NCBI RefSeq assembly: GCF_045679555.1
Contig: NC_092091.1
Coordinates: forward strand, 85,066,877 to 85,130,876
Source: Salvelinus alpinus
Lineage: Eukaryota > Chordata > Actinopteri > Salmoniformes > Salmonidae
Length of the DNA: 64,000 nucleotides
Reading direction: 5' to 3'
Shown here: positions 25,572 through 36,632 of the stretch, piece after piece
Layout of the letters: each line of letters starts with the position of its first letter
Numbering within the stretch: position 1 is the stretch's first letter
Notes under the pieces: generated by a model
The model's input: the letters and a program-made list of their open reading frames with translations, nothing else
Told to the model about the DNA's origin: nothing
The model's database searches: none
Position numbers and translations under genes: made by a program

Positions 25572-26450
25572 CACGAGTCTTAACTCAACTCTCTCCCTGA
25601 GCCCCACCAGTCTAGTATATAACTCAACTCTCTCCCTGCCCCATCAGTCTAGAACATAACTTAACTCTCTCCCTGACCCACACCAGTATAGTACATAACT
25701 TAACTCTCTCCCCGACCCCCAACAGTCTAGTACATAACTTAACTCTCTCCCTGACCCCCATCAGTCTAGTACATAACTTAACTCTCTCACCGACCCCCAC
25801 CAGTCTAGTACATAACTTAACTCTCTCCCTGACCCCCATCAGTCTAGTACATAACTTAACTCTCTCACCGACCCCCACCAGTCTAGTACATTACTCAACT
25901 CTTTCCCCAACCCCCACCAGTCTAGTACATAACTTAACTATCTCCCCGACCCCCACCAGTCTAGTACATAACTCAACTCTCTCCCTGACCCCCACCAGTC
26001 TAGTACATAACTTAACTCTTTCCCTGACCCCCACCAGTCTAGTACATAACTTAACTCTTTCCCTGACCCCCACCAGTCTAGTACATAACTCAACTCTCTC
26101 CCAGACCCCCAACAGTCTAGTACATAACTAAACTCTCTCCCTGACCCCCACCAGTCTAGTACATAACTCAACTCTCTCCCTGACCCCCACCAGTCTAGTA
26201 CATAACTCAACTCTCTCACTGACCCCCAGCAGTCTAGTACATAACTTAACTCTCTCCCTGACCCCCACCAGTCTAGTATATAACTTAAGTCTTTCCCTGA
26301 CCCCCACCAGTCTAGTACATACCTTAACTCTCTCCCTGACCCCCACCAGTCTAGTACATAACTCAATTCTCTCCCTGACCCCCACCAGTCTAGTCAATAA
26401 TTCAGCTCTCTCTCTGACCCCCACCAGTCTAGTACATAACTAAATTCTCT
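25572..26450. repeat. 39-bp minisatellite, block 2
   Basis: About 22 units of the same family as 24251-24930, more divergent at the left end next to the hAT element. All three minus-strand frames are open over parts of it; none is a gene. Confidence 0.95.
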
Positions 26451-26529
26451 CTCCAACACAGTTTCCACCTTTTATTTATGTTATTATCACCAGAGAAAGG
26501 ATTGGAAACACCTAAACGTACATTAACAC

Positions 26530-26835
26530 AGAAACATCACAATTCATCTCATATGACCTAGTAGTACTGTAGAGCTCTTTAACATCCACACAATATACAC
26601 TACATTACATCCTCCATATAATTCATCTCATATGACCTAGTAGTACTGTAGAGCTCTTTAACATCCACACAATATACACTACATTACATCCTCCATATAA
26701 TTCATCTCATATGACCTAGTAGTACTGTAGAGCTCTTTAACATACACACAATATACACTACATTACATCCTCCATATAATTCATCTCATATGACCTAGTA
26801 GTACTGTAGAGCTCTTCAACATCCACACAATATAG
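26530..26835. repeat. 79-bp tandem repeat, nearly 4 units
   Basis: The unit carries 'catatgacctagtagtact', 'gtagagctctttaacatc' and 'cacacaatatacactac'. Units are almost identical. Confidence 0.93.
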
Positions 26836-27413
26836 CTGGGTCTCCCTGTTCTGTCCCTATGTGTCCACTGCCCTGCAGAGCCCCAACCCAACACATCCCA
26901 CTCAGCTTTAGGATCTTAGTGAAACATTCATTATTGGTTTCAGGTATATTCGGTCAAGGCCAGAGTGACAACCCACAGGACAGCAGACCCCCAGGACAGG
27001 ACTGAACAACCCAACAGCTATTGAAAACATGAAGTGGGCATGATTTAAATACAGACTCCTTCTGATGTACAGTATTCCATATAAGGCATCCAGACATTAT
27101 TAAAGTTGTCCAATATACCCTTTTAGGAGGTGAACTCAAGCAGTAGAAATTTAGGGGTGATATTATAGGACACACTATGTGAAGCTGCCCTTTGAGCAGT
27201 TTCCTGTGGAGTTTTTCAAAACAGATCAGTCTGCAGTATTTAGTTGCGTTCAACCACTGATCCACGATAAGTTGCTAAGAAGTTTGTCACACATCAAATA
27301 CCTAATGAACAAACAAGAAAATATTCTTATAGCCTAGTAGTACTTTCCACTGTTCAGTCAATTCTTCATGACAGTAGACTTATCTCAGTATCTCATTGGA
27401 GCCCCAGACAGAG
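26836..27413 (+). promoter_or_regulatory. 5' flank of leader exon A
   Basis: The part 27120-27230 is similar to 60985-61090 upstream of leader exon B ('gaactcaagcagtagaaa', 'tataggacacactatgtg', 'cagtttcctgtggagttt'). This marks a shared upstream or 5'-untranslated region of two paralogous genes. No core promoter element stands out. Confidence 0.35.
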
Positions 27414-27462
27414 ATGGATATGATATCTGCAGTGATATTGATGATTCTGTTCTGGAACACAG
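27414..27462 (+). CDS. Leader exon A of a probable immunoglobulin-type receptor
   Basis: ATG at 27414 opens a frame MDMISAVILMILFWNT followed by one base and a clean donor (ACACAG then GTAGG). A short, almost wholly hydrophobic first exon ending in phase 1 is typical of fish immunoglobulin-superfamily receptors. Leader exon B at 61271 has the same design and about 80% identity; the frame is kept between them although the upstream untranslated parts differ by a 4-nt indel, which supports coding. No Ig-domain exon was found downstream before 34 kb, so this may be an orphan exon. Because the phase also fits the linker exon at 34204, it could be an alternative first exon of the SRCR gene. Confidence 0.45.
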
Positions 27463-27469
27463 GTAGGAT

Positions 27470-27532
27470 GCCCTGCACTTAAGCTGGCTGTTGTCATAAG
27501 TGTACCGACGTCAGGCTTGCAGCCATAAGAAG
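27470..27532 (+). mobile_element. TTAA element, right-end remnant
   Basis: 'gccctgcacttaagctgg' and 'ataagtgtaccgacgtc' match the right end of the element at 27891-29331. It finishes with GCAGCCATAAGAAGTTAA, directly abutting the next minisatellite block. Confidence 0.65.
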
Positions 27533-27890
27533 TTAACTCTCTACCCGACCCCCACCAGTCTAGTATATAACTTAACTCTTTCCCTGACCCCCACCAGTCT
27601 AGTACATAACTTAACTCTTTCCCTGACCCCCACCAGTCTAGTACATAACTTAACTCTTTCCCTGACCCCCAACAGTCTAGTTCATAACTCAACTCTCTCC
27701 CTGACCCCCACCAGTCTAGTACATAACTCAACTCTCTCCCAGACCCCCAACAGTATAGTACATAACTAAACTCTCTCCCTGACCCCCACCAGTCTAGTAC
27801 ATAACTCAACTCACTCCCTGACCCCCACCAGTCTAGTACATAACTCAACTCTCTCACTGACCCCCACCAGTCTAGTACATAACTGAACTT
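27533..27890. repeat. 39-bp minisatellite, block 3
   Basis: About 9 units of the family seen at 24251-26450, here sandwiched between two TTAA-element ends. Either the array was moved with the elements or one element split another. Confidence 0.93.
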
Positions 27891-29331
27891 TTTATGGCTG
27901 CAGGGGCAGTATTGAGTAGCTCTGATTAAAGGTGCCCATTTCAAACGGCCTCGTACTCAATTCTTGCTCGTACAAAATGCATATTATTATTACTATTGGA
28001 TAGAAAACACTCTCTAGTTTCTAAAACCGTTTGAATTATATCTGTGAGTCAAACAGAACTCATTTGGCACAAACTTCCTGACCAGGAAGTGGAAAGTCTG
28101 AAATCGAGGCTCCGTTCTTCTTCCTGCCTATAAATGGGCATGATACGTAAGAGTATACGTGCACTTCATAGATCTTCCCCTGGATGTCAAGAGGCTGTGA
28201 GAGAAGAAATTTAGTGTTTATCTTGGTCTGAAGTGGAATACAAGCTCTTTGTATGACGTGTCCCTCATTTCCGGTACTCTGGGGAGCGCGAGGTGGACAG
28301 TGGGATTGCCTTCTGTTTAGCTGCCGTTATAGGCGACTACTATCTCCGGCTTTGAATTTATTTGATACATGTGACCATATCATCGTAAAGTATGTTTTTT
28401 CAATATAGTTTAATCAGATTATTGAAATTTTTTCGGGAGTTTTGCCGTGTTCCGTTCTCTGACTTTGTTGACGTTGGAGAGATCCGTGCCACTCGGCTAG
28501 TTGGCTAGTGCCCATGCTAAATGATGAGGGAAATTTGCCGTTCCAGATCCAAACAACAACTGTTCTGGACAAAGGACACCTTGTCCAACATTCTGACGGA
28601 AGATCACCAAAAGTAAGAAACATTTTATGATGCTATTTCTAATATCTGTCGTGCATGTGAACTGGTCGTCGGCGCCCAAGTGTTTCTGGCTATTGTGGCT
28701 ACGCTAATATAACGCTACATTTTGTTTTCGCTGTAAAACATTTAATAAATCGGAAATATTGTCTGGAATCACAAGATGCCTGTCTTTCAATTGCTGTACA
28801 CTATGTCTTTTTCAGAAATGTTTTATGATGAGTAATTAGGTATTTGACGTTGGTGTCTGTAAATATTATGGCTGCTTTCGGTGCAATTTCTGATTGTAGC
28901 TGAAATGTAAACTATGATTTATACCTGAAATATGCAAATTTTTCGAACAAAACATATGCTATACAATAAATATGTTATCAGACTGTCATCTGATGAAGTT
29001 GTTTCTTGGTTAGTGGCTATTTATATGTTTATTTGGTCGAGTTTGTGATAGCTACTGATGGAGTAAAAAAGTGGTGGAGTAAAAAAGTGGTGTCTTTTGC
29101 TAACGTGGTTAGCTAATAGATTTACATATTGTGTCTTCCCTGTAAAACATTTAAAAAATCGGACATGTTGGCTGGATTCACAAGATGTGTACCTTTCATA
29201 TGCTGTATTGGACTTGTTAATGTGTGAAAGTTAAATATTTAAAAAAATATATATTTTGAATTTCGCGCCCTGCACTTGAGCTGGATGTTGTCATAAGTGT
29301 ACCGACGTCGGGCTGCAGCCCAAACAGGTTA
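27891..29331 (+). mobile_element. TTAA-terminal DNA element, copy 3
   Basis: It runs from 'ttatggctgcaggggcag' through 'actcaattcttgctcgtac' to 'ccgacgtcgggctgcagcc' and 'aaacaggttaa'. It is collinear with copies 2 and 4. No ORF above 70 codons and no transposase motif is present, so it is non-autonomous. Confidence 0.7.
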
Positions 29332-30881
29332 ACCAACAGTGCAGTTCAAGAAGAAATAAATATTTAGCAAGTAGACTAAAATAAAAAGAAATAATAAAAA
29401 GTAACACAATAAGAATAAGAATAATGAGGCTATATACAGGGGGCACCGGTACTGAGTCAGTGTGCAGGGGTACAGGCTATTTGAGGTAATCTGTACATGT
29501 AGGTGATTTTATGAATTGTTCAGCAGTCTAACGGCTTAAAGGTAGAAGCTGTTGGGGAGCCTTTTGGTCCTAGACGTGGTGCCCCGGTACCGCTTGCCAT
29601 GCGGTAGCAGAGAAAACAGTCTATAACTTGGTTGACTGGAGTCTCTGACAATTTTATGGGCTTTCCTCTGACACCGCCTATTATATAGGTCCTGGATGGC
29701 AGGAAGCTTGGCACCAGTGATGTACTGGACCGTTCGCACTACCCCTGTAGCACCTTACGGTCAGATGCTGAGCAGTTGCCATACCAGGCGGGGATGCAAC
29801 CAGTCAGGATGCTCTCGATGGTGCAGCTGTAGATCCTTTTTTCAGTCTCCTGAGGGAGAAAAGGTTTTGTCGTGCCCTCTTCACAACTGTCTTCGTATGT
29901 TTGGACCATGATAGTTCGTTGGTGATGTGGACACCAAGGAACTTGAAACTCTCAACCAGCTCCACTACAGCCCCGTTGATGAGAATGGGGGCCTGATCGA
30001 CCTGCCTTTTCCTGTAGTCCACGATCAGCTCCTTTGTCTTGCTCACATTGAGGGAGAGGTTGTTGCCCTGGCACCACACGGCCAGGTCTCTGACATCCTC
30101 CCTATAGGCCATTTCATCGTTGTTGGTGATCAGGCCTACCACTGTTGTGTCGTCAGCAAACTTAATGATGGTGTTGGAGTCGTGTTTGGCCACGCAGTCA
30201 TGGGTGAACAGGAAATACAGGAGAAGACATGAGTACACACCCCTGAGGGGCCCCAGTATTGAGGATCAGCATGGAAGACGTGTTGTTGCCTACTCTTACC
30301 ACCTGGGGGTGGTCCGTCAAGAATTCCTGGATCCAGTTTCAGAGGGAGGTGTTTAGTCCCAGAGTCCTTAGCTTTGTGATGAGCTTTGTGGGCACTATGG
30401 TGTTGAACGCTGAGCTGTAGTCGATGACCAGCATTCTCACAAAGATGTTCCTTTTGTCCAGGTGAGAAAGGGCGGTGTGGCATGCGATTGAGATTGTATC
30501 ATCTGTGGATCTGTTGGGGCGGTATGCAAATTGGAGTGGGTCTACAGTGTCCAGGAGGATGCTGTTGATATGAGCCATGACCAGCCTTTCAAAGCACTTC
30601 ATGGCTACCGACGTGAGTGCCACGGGGCGGTAATCATTTTGGCAGGTTACCTTTGCTTCCTTTGGGCACATGGACTATGGTGGTCTGCTTGAAACATGTT
30701 GGTATTACAGACTCAGTCAGGGAGAAGTTTAACATGTCAGTGAAGACACCTGACAGTTGGTCCGCACATGCTTTGAGTACACTTCCTGGTAATCTGTCTG
30801 GCCCAGCGGCTTTGTGAATTTTGACCTGTTTAAAGGTTTTGTTTACATCGGCTGCCGAGAGCATTATCACACAGTCATCTT
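29332..30881 (-). mobile_element. L2-type LINE fragment, antisense, copy 2
   Basis: The minus-strand frames 30634-31005 (right part), 30339-30671 and 29804-30238 encode consecutive RT pieces: [20 protein letters not shown], then [19 protein letters not shown] and [13 protein letters not shown], then [10 protein letters not shown] and VESFKFLGVHITNELSW. It is less rearranged than the copy at 16412-17876 but still frameshifted. The left end is the LINE 3' end and the right end is truncated. Confidence 0.9.
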
Positions 30882-31440
30882 GTGACAGGTACTGAGATAT
30901 GTTTTGATAATGTAAGGTATTGACATTTGCAGGGCTAGTAAAATAACATGCAACTGGAAGCAGACAGTAAAAATCTGTCTTAAAGTAGTACAATGATGTG
31001 ATCACCTGTAAATGTACTTTACTGTAGCCTAACTGTCCATCTGTGGACAGGCACTAATGTCAGTTAAGTTGTGATGGTGTCATGCATCTGACTGTTGTAT
31101 ATTCAGTGTGTCAATGATTGATCGTAATATGCCTTTAATGGAAATGACTGAGAGTATATATTATATTTTATATTGGTCTTATGTTAGAGTAGGAGAAGGT
31201 GGGGAGGGTTTAGAAGTCGGTTACCCAATTCAACAGATCTGATGCTATATGTCAGGAAGAGAGAGCGAGAGGAGCAGAGAGAGAGGAGTAGAGAGGAGCA
31301 GAGAGAGGGAAGAGAGAGAGGAGTAGAGAAGAGCAGAGAGAGATGGGACAGAGAGGAGGGGAGGGGACAGAGCATAGCCGCAGGAAGTAGGGGTGCTGAG
31401 AGTGCTGAAGAACCCCCTGACAAATCTGAATAAAAAACTA
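30882..31440 (+). repeat. Intron segment paralogous to 61345-61960
   Basis: Blocks such as 'aaataacatgcaactgga', 'tgtaaatgtactttactg' and 'gtcatgcatctgactgtt' occur in the same order in both places, followed by a GA-rich tract. Each lies downstream of a leader exon, so this is part of a larger gene duplication. The GA-rich part (31255-31375) is low complexity. Confidence 0.75.
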
Positions 31441-31447
31441 ATATATA

Positions 31448-32303
31448 CACTACCGTTCAAAAGTTTGTGGTCACTTAGAAATGTCCTTGTTTTTGAAAGA
31501 AAAGCAAAAAAATTGGACCATTAAAATAACATGAAATTTATCAGAAATACAGTGCAGACATTGTTAATGTTGTAAATGACTATTGTAGCTGGAAATGGCT
31601 GATTTTTTATGGAATATCTACATTGGCGTACAGAGGCCCATTATCAGCAACCATCACTCCTGTATTCCAAATGCACGTTGTGTTAGCTAATCCAAGTTTA
31701 GCACTTTAAAAGGATAAATGATCATTAGAAAACCCTTTTGCAATTATGTTAGCACAGCTGAAAACTGTTGTCCTGGTTAAAGAAGCATTAAAACTGGCCA
31801 TCTTTAGACTTGTTGAGTATCTGGAGCATCACATTTGTGGGTTCGATTACAGGCTCAAAATGGCAAGAAACAAAGAACTTTCTTCTGAAACTCGTCAGTC
31901 TATTCTTGTTCTGAGAAATTAAGGCTATTCCATGCGAGAAATTGCCAAGAAACTGAAGGTCTCATACAACGCTGTGTACTACTCCCTTCACGGAACAGGT
32001 CAAACTGTCTCTATCCAGAACAGATAGAGGAGTGGGAGGCCCCGGTGCACAACTGAGCAAGAGGGAAAGTACATTAGAGTGTCTAGTTTGAGAAACAGAT
32101 GCCTCACAAGTCCTCAACTGGCAGCTTAATTAAATAGTACCCGCAAAACACCAGTCTCAGCGTCAACAGTGAAGAGGAGACTCCGGGATGCTGGCCTTCT
32201 AGGCAGAGTTGCAAAGAAAAATACATTTCTCTGACTGGCCAGTAAAAAGAAAAGATTAAGATGGGCAAAAGAACACAGACACTGGACAGAGAAACTACCT
32301 AGA
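31448..32303 (+). mobile_element. Tc1-like transposon remnant
   Basis: It starts with the inverted terminus 'cactaccgttcaaaagttt'. A decayed transposase N-terminus follows from the ATG at 31862 (MARNKELSSETRQSILVLRN, then a stop) with helix-turn-helix remains (REIAKKLKVSYNAVYYSLH). It is cut near 32303, before the DDE region. Stop codons make it inactive. Confidence 0.85.
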
Positions 32304-32415
32304 AGGCCAGCAACCTGGAGTCGCCTCTTCACTGTTGACGTTGAGACTGGTGTTTTGCGGGTACTATTTAATAAAGCTGCCAGTTGATGACTTGTGAGGC
32401 GTCTGTTCTTGTTGA
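32304..32415 (-). mobile_element. Inverted Tc1 piece forming a fold-back
   Basis: This is the reverse complement of 32105-32200 in the preceding Tc1 remnant ('gcctcttcactgttgacg', 'gtgttttgcgggtactat'), so the two form an inverted repeat with about 100-bp arms and a spacer of about 90 bp. Confidence 0.8.
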
Positions 32416-33395
32416 CCATTCATGCTAATGTTGGGTTTTTGAGCTAGTGCCCAATAGACTCCCATTCAATCCTTGAAAGACTTCTCTCCTTGTCCCAGAA
32501 TCACCCAGAATGCACCATGCGTCCCATGAATGTTGTATACGTTTTCCTTCCCATCTCCGCAAAAGTATTTCTGAAGTTGTGAATGTTAGATTCCACTCTG
32601 TGAGACACATCGATCTGCAGGTTGAATATGGTGAGATTGTAGACTCCTAAATTGATAGTGCAGTTTGTTTAGGTGATTTAACAGCTAGTTAGCTACTTCA
32701 CATGCTGATATTGTCTTTGGGATTATTGTGTGTAGATACGTTTAGATACCAGCCAGCCAGCCCATACAGAGAGCATTGCATTGTGGATTTTGTAGTCGAC
32801 TTGAGCTGCAACAGATTTCCACAACGATGTTCCATCTTGATACCAACCTTATTATAACGCCAAAATGAAACATTTGTTCTCACATACAAGTATTATTTAC
32901 AAGTATTATTTAACACTGTCAAGTAAAGGAATGAGTGGTGTAGATTTTCATCTTGTATTTCATGATTTTCTTCATTCTTTGGTTGAGTCAGTTTGTCGTT
33001 ATGTGTCCTTGTTGATTGAAGGCCTAAGAAATTCCTTTAGGATTTATCTGGCATAGTTTACATTCACAGTCAGCTGTTTTATGCTCCGGTTACTTTCACA
33101 TCGATGTGGGTATTTGAAGTCAGCATTGAAGTGTGTATTATGCATCTATTTCATTGTACTGTTCCACCAGTAGACTAAATGAGTCAATGTAGCCTCTGTA
33201 TGATGAGGTTGAGTAGTACATTGTACATCCATTCCACAGACCTTTAAACCCAATATAAACCTAATATAAACCTAATATTGCAGTGATAATTCATGTCTGG
33301 GGGCATTAATTTATGTTAGTTTTTGCTGTTCTCCAAATAGTATTATAGAGTTTTTAAGAACAATAAATGAGCTTCAACTGGTGGGGGGATTTCTA
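32416..33395. other. No gene seen; probable dispersed repeat
   Basis: The stretch 32430-32860 looks like an unclassified salmonid repeat ('gtgcccaatagactccc'). No coding motif was found; the frames of about 60 codons are not supported. Confidence 0.3.
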
Positions 33396-33600
33396 CCCAC
33401 CCCATTTAGCCATACCCTAGGTTTAGCTGTATTTATACACACCCCATTTAGCCATACCCTAGGTTTATCTGTATTTATACACATCCCATTTAGCCATACC
33501 CTAGGTTTAGCTGTATTTCTACACACCCCATTTAGCCATACCCTAGGTTTAGCTGTATTTCGACACACCCCATTTAGCCATACCCTAGGTTTAGCTTCTA
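33396..33600. repeat. 42-bp minisatellite, about 5 units
   Basis: The unit is 'ccccatttagccatacccta' followed by 'ggtttagctgtatttataca'. The unit is a multiple of three, which explains the open frames on both strands. Confidence 0.95.
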
Positions 33601-33929
33601 CACACCCAAACTACTTCAAGTGGCTATGGGACAGAGAAGAAGGGAAGGGAAGAAGAGTGGAAGAGAAGGGGAGGAGAGAAAGGGAGATGTCAACAGAGAT
33701 GGGGCTGACAGACTATCATGCAGTCAACTGAATATCTTGTCATTACTGAATTCTCACCAGTGATGTCATCATAACCAGTAGCCTTTTCCACTCTTGGTTC
33801 GGCTCAGCTTGACCCTGACCTATGAAACTAATGATTGAAAAACAGACGAAAGCAAGTGTAATAAATTATAAATAAACTAATCTGCAAAGATATGGTTAAC
33901 CTTTCCATGGAAGGGGAATGTGTGGACAC

Positions 33930-34012
33930 ATGGGTGCCAGGAAGGGGTGTGGCTGAAATAGAATCCACTAATTTGAAGGGGTGTCCACATACTTTTGTAT
34001 ATATAGTGTATG
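33930..34012 (-). mobile_element. Short Tc1-like terminus
   Basis: 'ggggtgtccacatacttttg' then 'tatatatagtg' is the complement of a common Tc1 left terminus. The paralogous place near 36140 lacks it, so it came after the duplication. Confidence 0.65.
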
Positions 34013-34203
34013 TACACATGGGTGTTGTTCCACCATACCAACGATAAGCCTGTCTTCCCCATCACTTCGTGAAAGGTCATGTTGATGTTCATTTAACCTC
34101 TGTCTCTCTCTTCTTCTGACTCCTCCCTTTCTCCTTTGTTTCTCTCTCTCTCTCTGTCTCTTTCTCTCTATCTCTCTGTCTCTGTCTCTCTCTTTCTCCT
34201 CAG

Positions 34204-34233
34204 ATCTCCAGGCTCAAAGCGTCAGTCCACCAG
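34204..34233 (+). CDS. SRCR gene linker exon, copy 1
   Basis: A 30-nt exon between a pyrimidine-rich acceptor (TTTCTCCTCAG) and a donor (CACCAG then GTAGGT). It is phase 1 at both ends and would encode DLQAQSVSPP, joining the coiled-coil exon to the first SRCR domain. The nearly identical copy at 36633 keeps frame and splice sites, which supports a real exon. Confidence 0.6.
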
Positions 34234-34478
34234 GTAGGTAGAGTATACATCTACAGTGATTATAGCAGTTCAATATTAGTCAACCTTATGGAGAAATTTA
34301 AGTCAACCCACATGGAGAAATTCATGTGTCCATACAAACCATTCTAAAACCCAATAACAAGTAGTGTTTTATGGAACTACTAATACTTGTCGACCACAAA
34401 GCATTACTGCTGTTAGAATAACAGAATCACTGTCATCATCTGTCCTCACCACTGTGTTTTCCTCTCTGCTGTTTACAG

Positions 34479-34787
34479 CTGAACTCTCAGTCAGACTGGT
34501 GAATGGGCGCAGTTCCTGTTCTGGGACAGTGGAAGTCTTCTATGAAGGAGAGTGGTCAGGTGTATGTACTGGGTGGTGGAGCATGAAAGATGTTATGGTT
34601 GTGTGTAGAGAGCTGCGCTGTGGGAATGCTGTAGCTGTTTCTGAAGGACCTCTGGTTGAAGATGGAAGACGAGGAGTCGCCATTAAGAGTTGCAGGGGAC
34701 ATGAGTCTACTATTACAGAGTGTGGCTTCAGAGAAGGAGGACCTGGTTACTGTGACGGTAGAAATGATCATTATGTGATCTGTTCAG
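34479..34787 (+). CDS. SRCR domain exon 1 (scavenger receptor cysteine-rich)
   Basis: The exon has 309 nt, phase 1 at both ends, and encodes one complete SRCR domain: VRLVNG at the start, then CSGTVEVFYEGEWSGVC, VVCRELRCG and VICSG at the end. Eight cysteines are present, the group B pattern found in CD163, WC1 and DMBT1-like proteins. SRCR domains bind bacterial or self ligands outside the cell. The acceptor is TTTACAG and the donor TTCAG-GTAAGAG. That donor is the founder of the 32-bp array that follows. Read through the first donor, the frame reaches TGA at 34808-34810 after seven more residues. Confidence 0.9.
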
Positions 34788-35822
34788 GTAAGAGACTGAT
34801 CATTATGTGATCTGTTCAGGGATGAGACTGATCATTATGTGATCTGTTCAGGTAAGAGACTGATCATTATGTGATCTGTTCAGGGAAGAGACTGATCATT
34901 ATGTGATCTGTTCAGGTAAGAGACTGATCATTATGTGATCTGTTCAGGTAAGAGACTGATCATTATGTGATCTGTTCAGGTAAGAGACTGATCATTATGT
35001 GATCTGTTCAGGTAAGAGACTGATCATTATGTGATCTGTTCAGGTAAGAGACTGATCATTATGTGATCTGTTCAGGGAAGAGACTGATCATTATGTGATC
35101 TGTTCAGGTAAGAGACTGATCATTATGTGATCTGTTCAGGTAAGAGACTGATCATTATGTGATCTGTTCAGGTAAGAGACTGATCATTATGTGATCTGTT
35201 CAGGTAAGAGACTGATCATTATGTGATCTGTTCAGGTAAGAGACTGATCATTATGTGATCTGTTCAGGTAAGAGACTGATCATTATGTGATCTGTTCAGG
35301 GAAGAGACTGGTCATTATGTGATCTGTTCAGGGAAGAGACTGGTCATTACGTGATCTGTTCAGGGAAGAGACTGGTCATTATGTGATCTGTTCAGGGAAG
35401 AGACTGGTCATTATGTGATCTGTTCAGGTAAGAGAATTGGTCATTACGTGATCTGTTCAGGGAAGAGACTGGTCATTATGTGATCTGTTCAGGGAAGAGA
35501 CTGGTCATTATGTGATCTGTTCAGGTAAGAGTCTGGTCATTATGTGATCTGTTCAGGTAAGAGTCTGGTCATTATGTGATCTGTTCAGGGAAGAGACTGG
35601 TCATTACGTGATCTGTTCAGGGAAGAGACTGGTCATTATGTGATCTGTTCAGGGAAGAGACTGGTCATTATGTGATCTGTTCAGGTAAGAGACTGGTCAT
35701 TACGTGATCTGTTCAGGGAAGAGACTGGTCATTATGTGATCTGTTCAGGGAAGAGACTGGTCATTATGTGATCTGTTCAGGGAAGAGACTGGTCATTATG
35801 TGATCTGTTCAGGGAAGAGACT
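34788..35822 (+). repeat. 32-bp tandem array of 5' splice sites, 33 units
   Basis: The unit is 'gtaagagactgatcatta' plus 'tgtgatctgttcag', that is the last 21 nt of SRCR exon 1 plus its donor. By eye there are 33 junctions CAG-G: 17 keep GTAAGAG and 16 have GGAAGAG or GGATGAG, which destroys the GT. The left half is mostly GT and has 'ctgatcat'; the right half is mostly GG and has 'ctggtcat'. The true exon end is the first junction (34787). Confidence 0.95.
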
Positions 35823-36216
35823 TGTATTATCCAAGATTCATTTGTAGATTATTTTGCATGTATAACGTTTTATCCTTTTTAAAGGAGAGAGAGGGAGATG
35901 TCAACAGAGATGGGGCTGACAGACTAACATGCCGTCAACTCAATATCTTTTCATTACTGACTTCTCACCAGTGATGTCATCACAACCAGTAACCTTTTCC
36001 ACTCTTCCACTCTTGGTTCGGCTCAGCTTGACCCTGACCTCTGAAATGAAGAATTAAAAAAAAAACACACACAACCAAATGTATTAATTAAAAATAAACT
36101 AATCTGCAAAGAGTTGGAAGGGGAATGTGTTTACACATGGGTTTTGTTGCACCATACCAACGATAAGCCTGTCTTCCCATCACATCATGAAAGGTCATGT
36201 TGATGTTCATTTAACC

Positions 36217-36600
36217 TCTGTCTCTCTCTTCCTCTGACTCCTCCCTTTCTCCTCTGTCTCTCTCTTCCTCTGACTCCTCCCTTTCTCCTCTGTCTCTCTC
36301 TTCCTCTGACTCCTCCCTTTCTCCTCTGTCTCTCTCTTCCTCTGACTCCTCCCTTTCTCCTCTGTCTCTCTCTTCCTCTGACTCCTCCCTTTCTCCTCTG
36401 TCTCTCTCTTCCTCTGACTCCTCCCTTTCTCCTCTGTCTCTCTCTTCCTCTGACTCCTCCCTTTCTCCTCTGTCTCTCTCTTCCTCTGACTCCTCCCTTT
36501 CTCCTCTGTCTCTCTCTTCCTCTGACTCCTCCCTTTCTCCTCTGTCTCTCTCTTCCTCTGACTCCTCCCTTTCTCCTTTGTTTCTCTCTATCTCTCTGTC
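36217..36600 (+). repeat. 36-bp polypyrimidine array before a splice acceptor, about 10 units
   Basis: The unit is 'ctgtctctctcttcctct' followed by 'gactcctccctttctcct'. It expands the pyrimidine tract that in unit 1 (34100-34200) occurs only once, and ends about 30 nt before the acceptor at 36632. Confidence 0.95.
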
Positions 36601-36632
36601 TCTTTCTCCTCTATCTCTCTCATTCTCCTCAG

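Larger units (their letters stand above)
33640..34787 (+). repeat. SRCR duplication unit 1
   Basis: This segment is collinear with 35884-37195 (unit 2). Both contain the same intron part ('gtcaacagagatggggct', 'ttggttcggctcagcttg'), the pyrimidine tract, the 30-nt linker exon and an SRCR exon. Unit 1 alone carries the Tc1-end insertion at 33930-34012. Confidence 0.85.
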
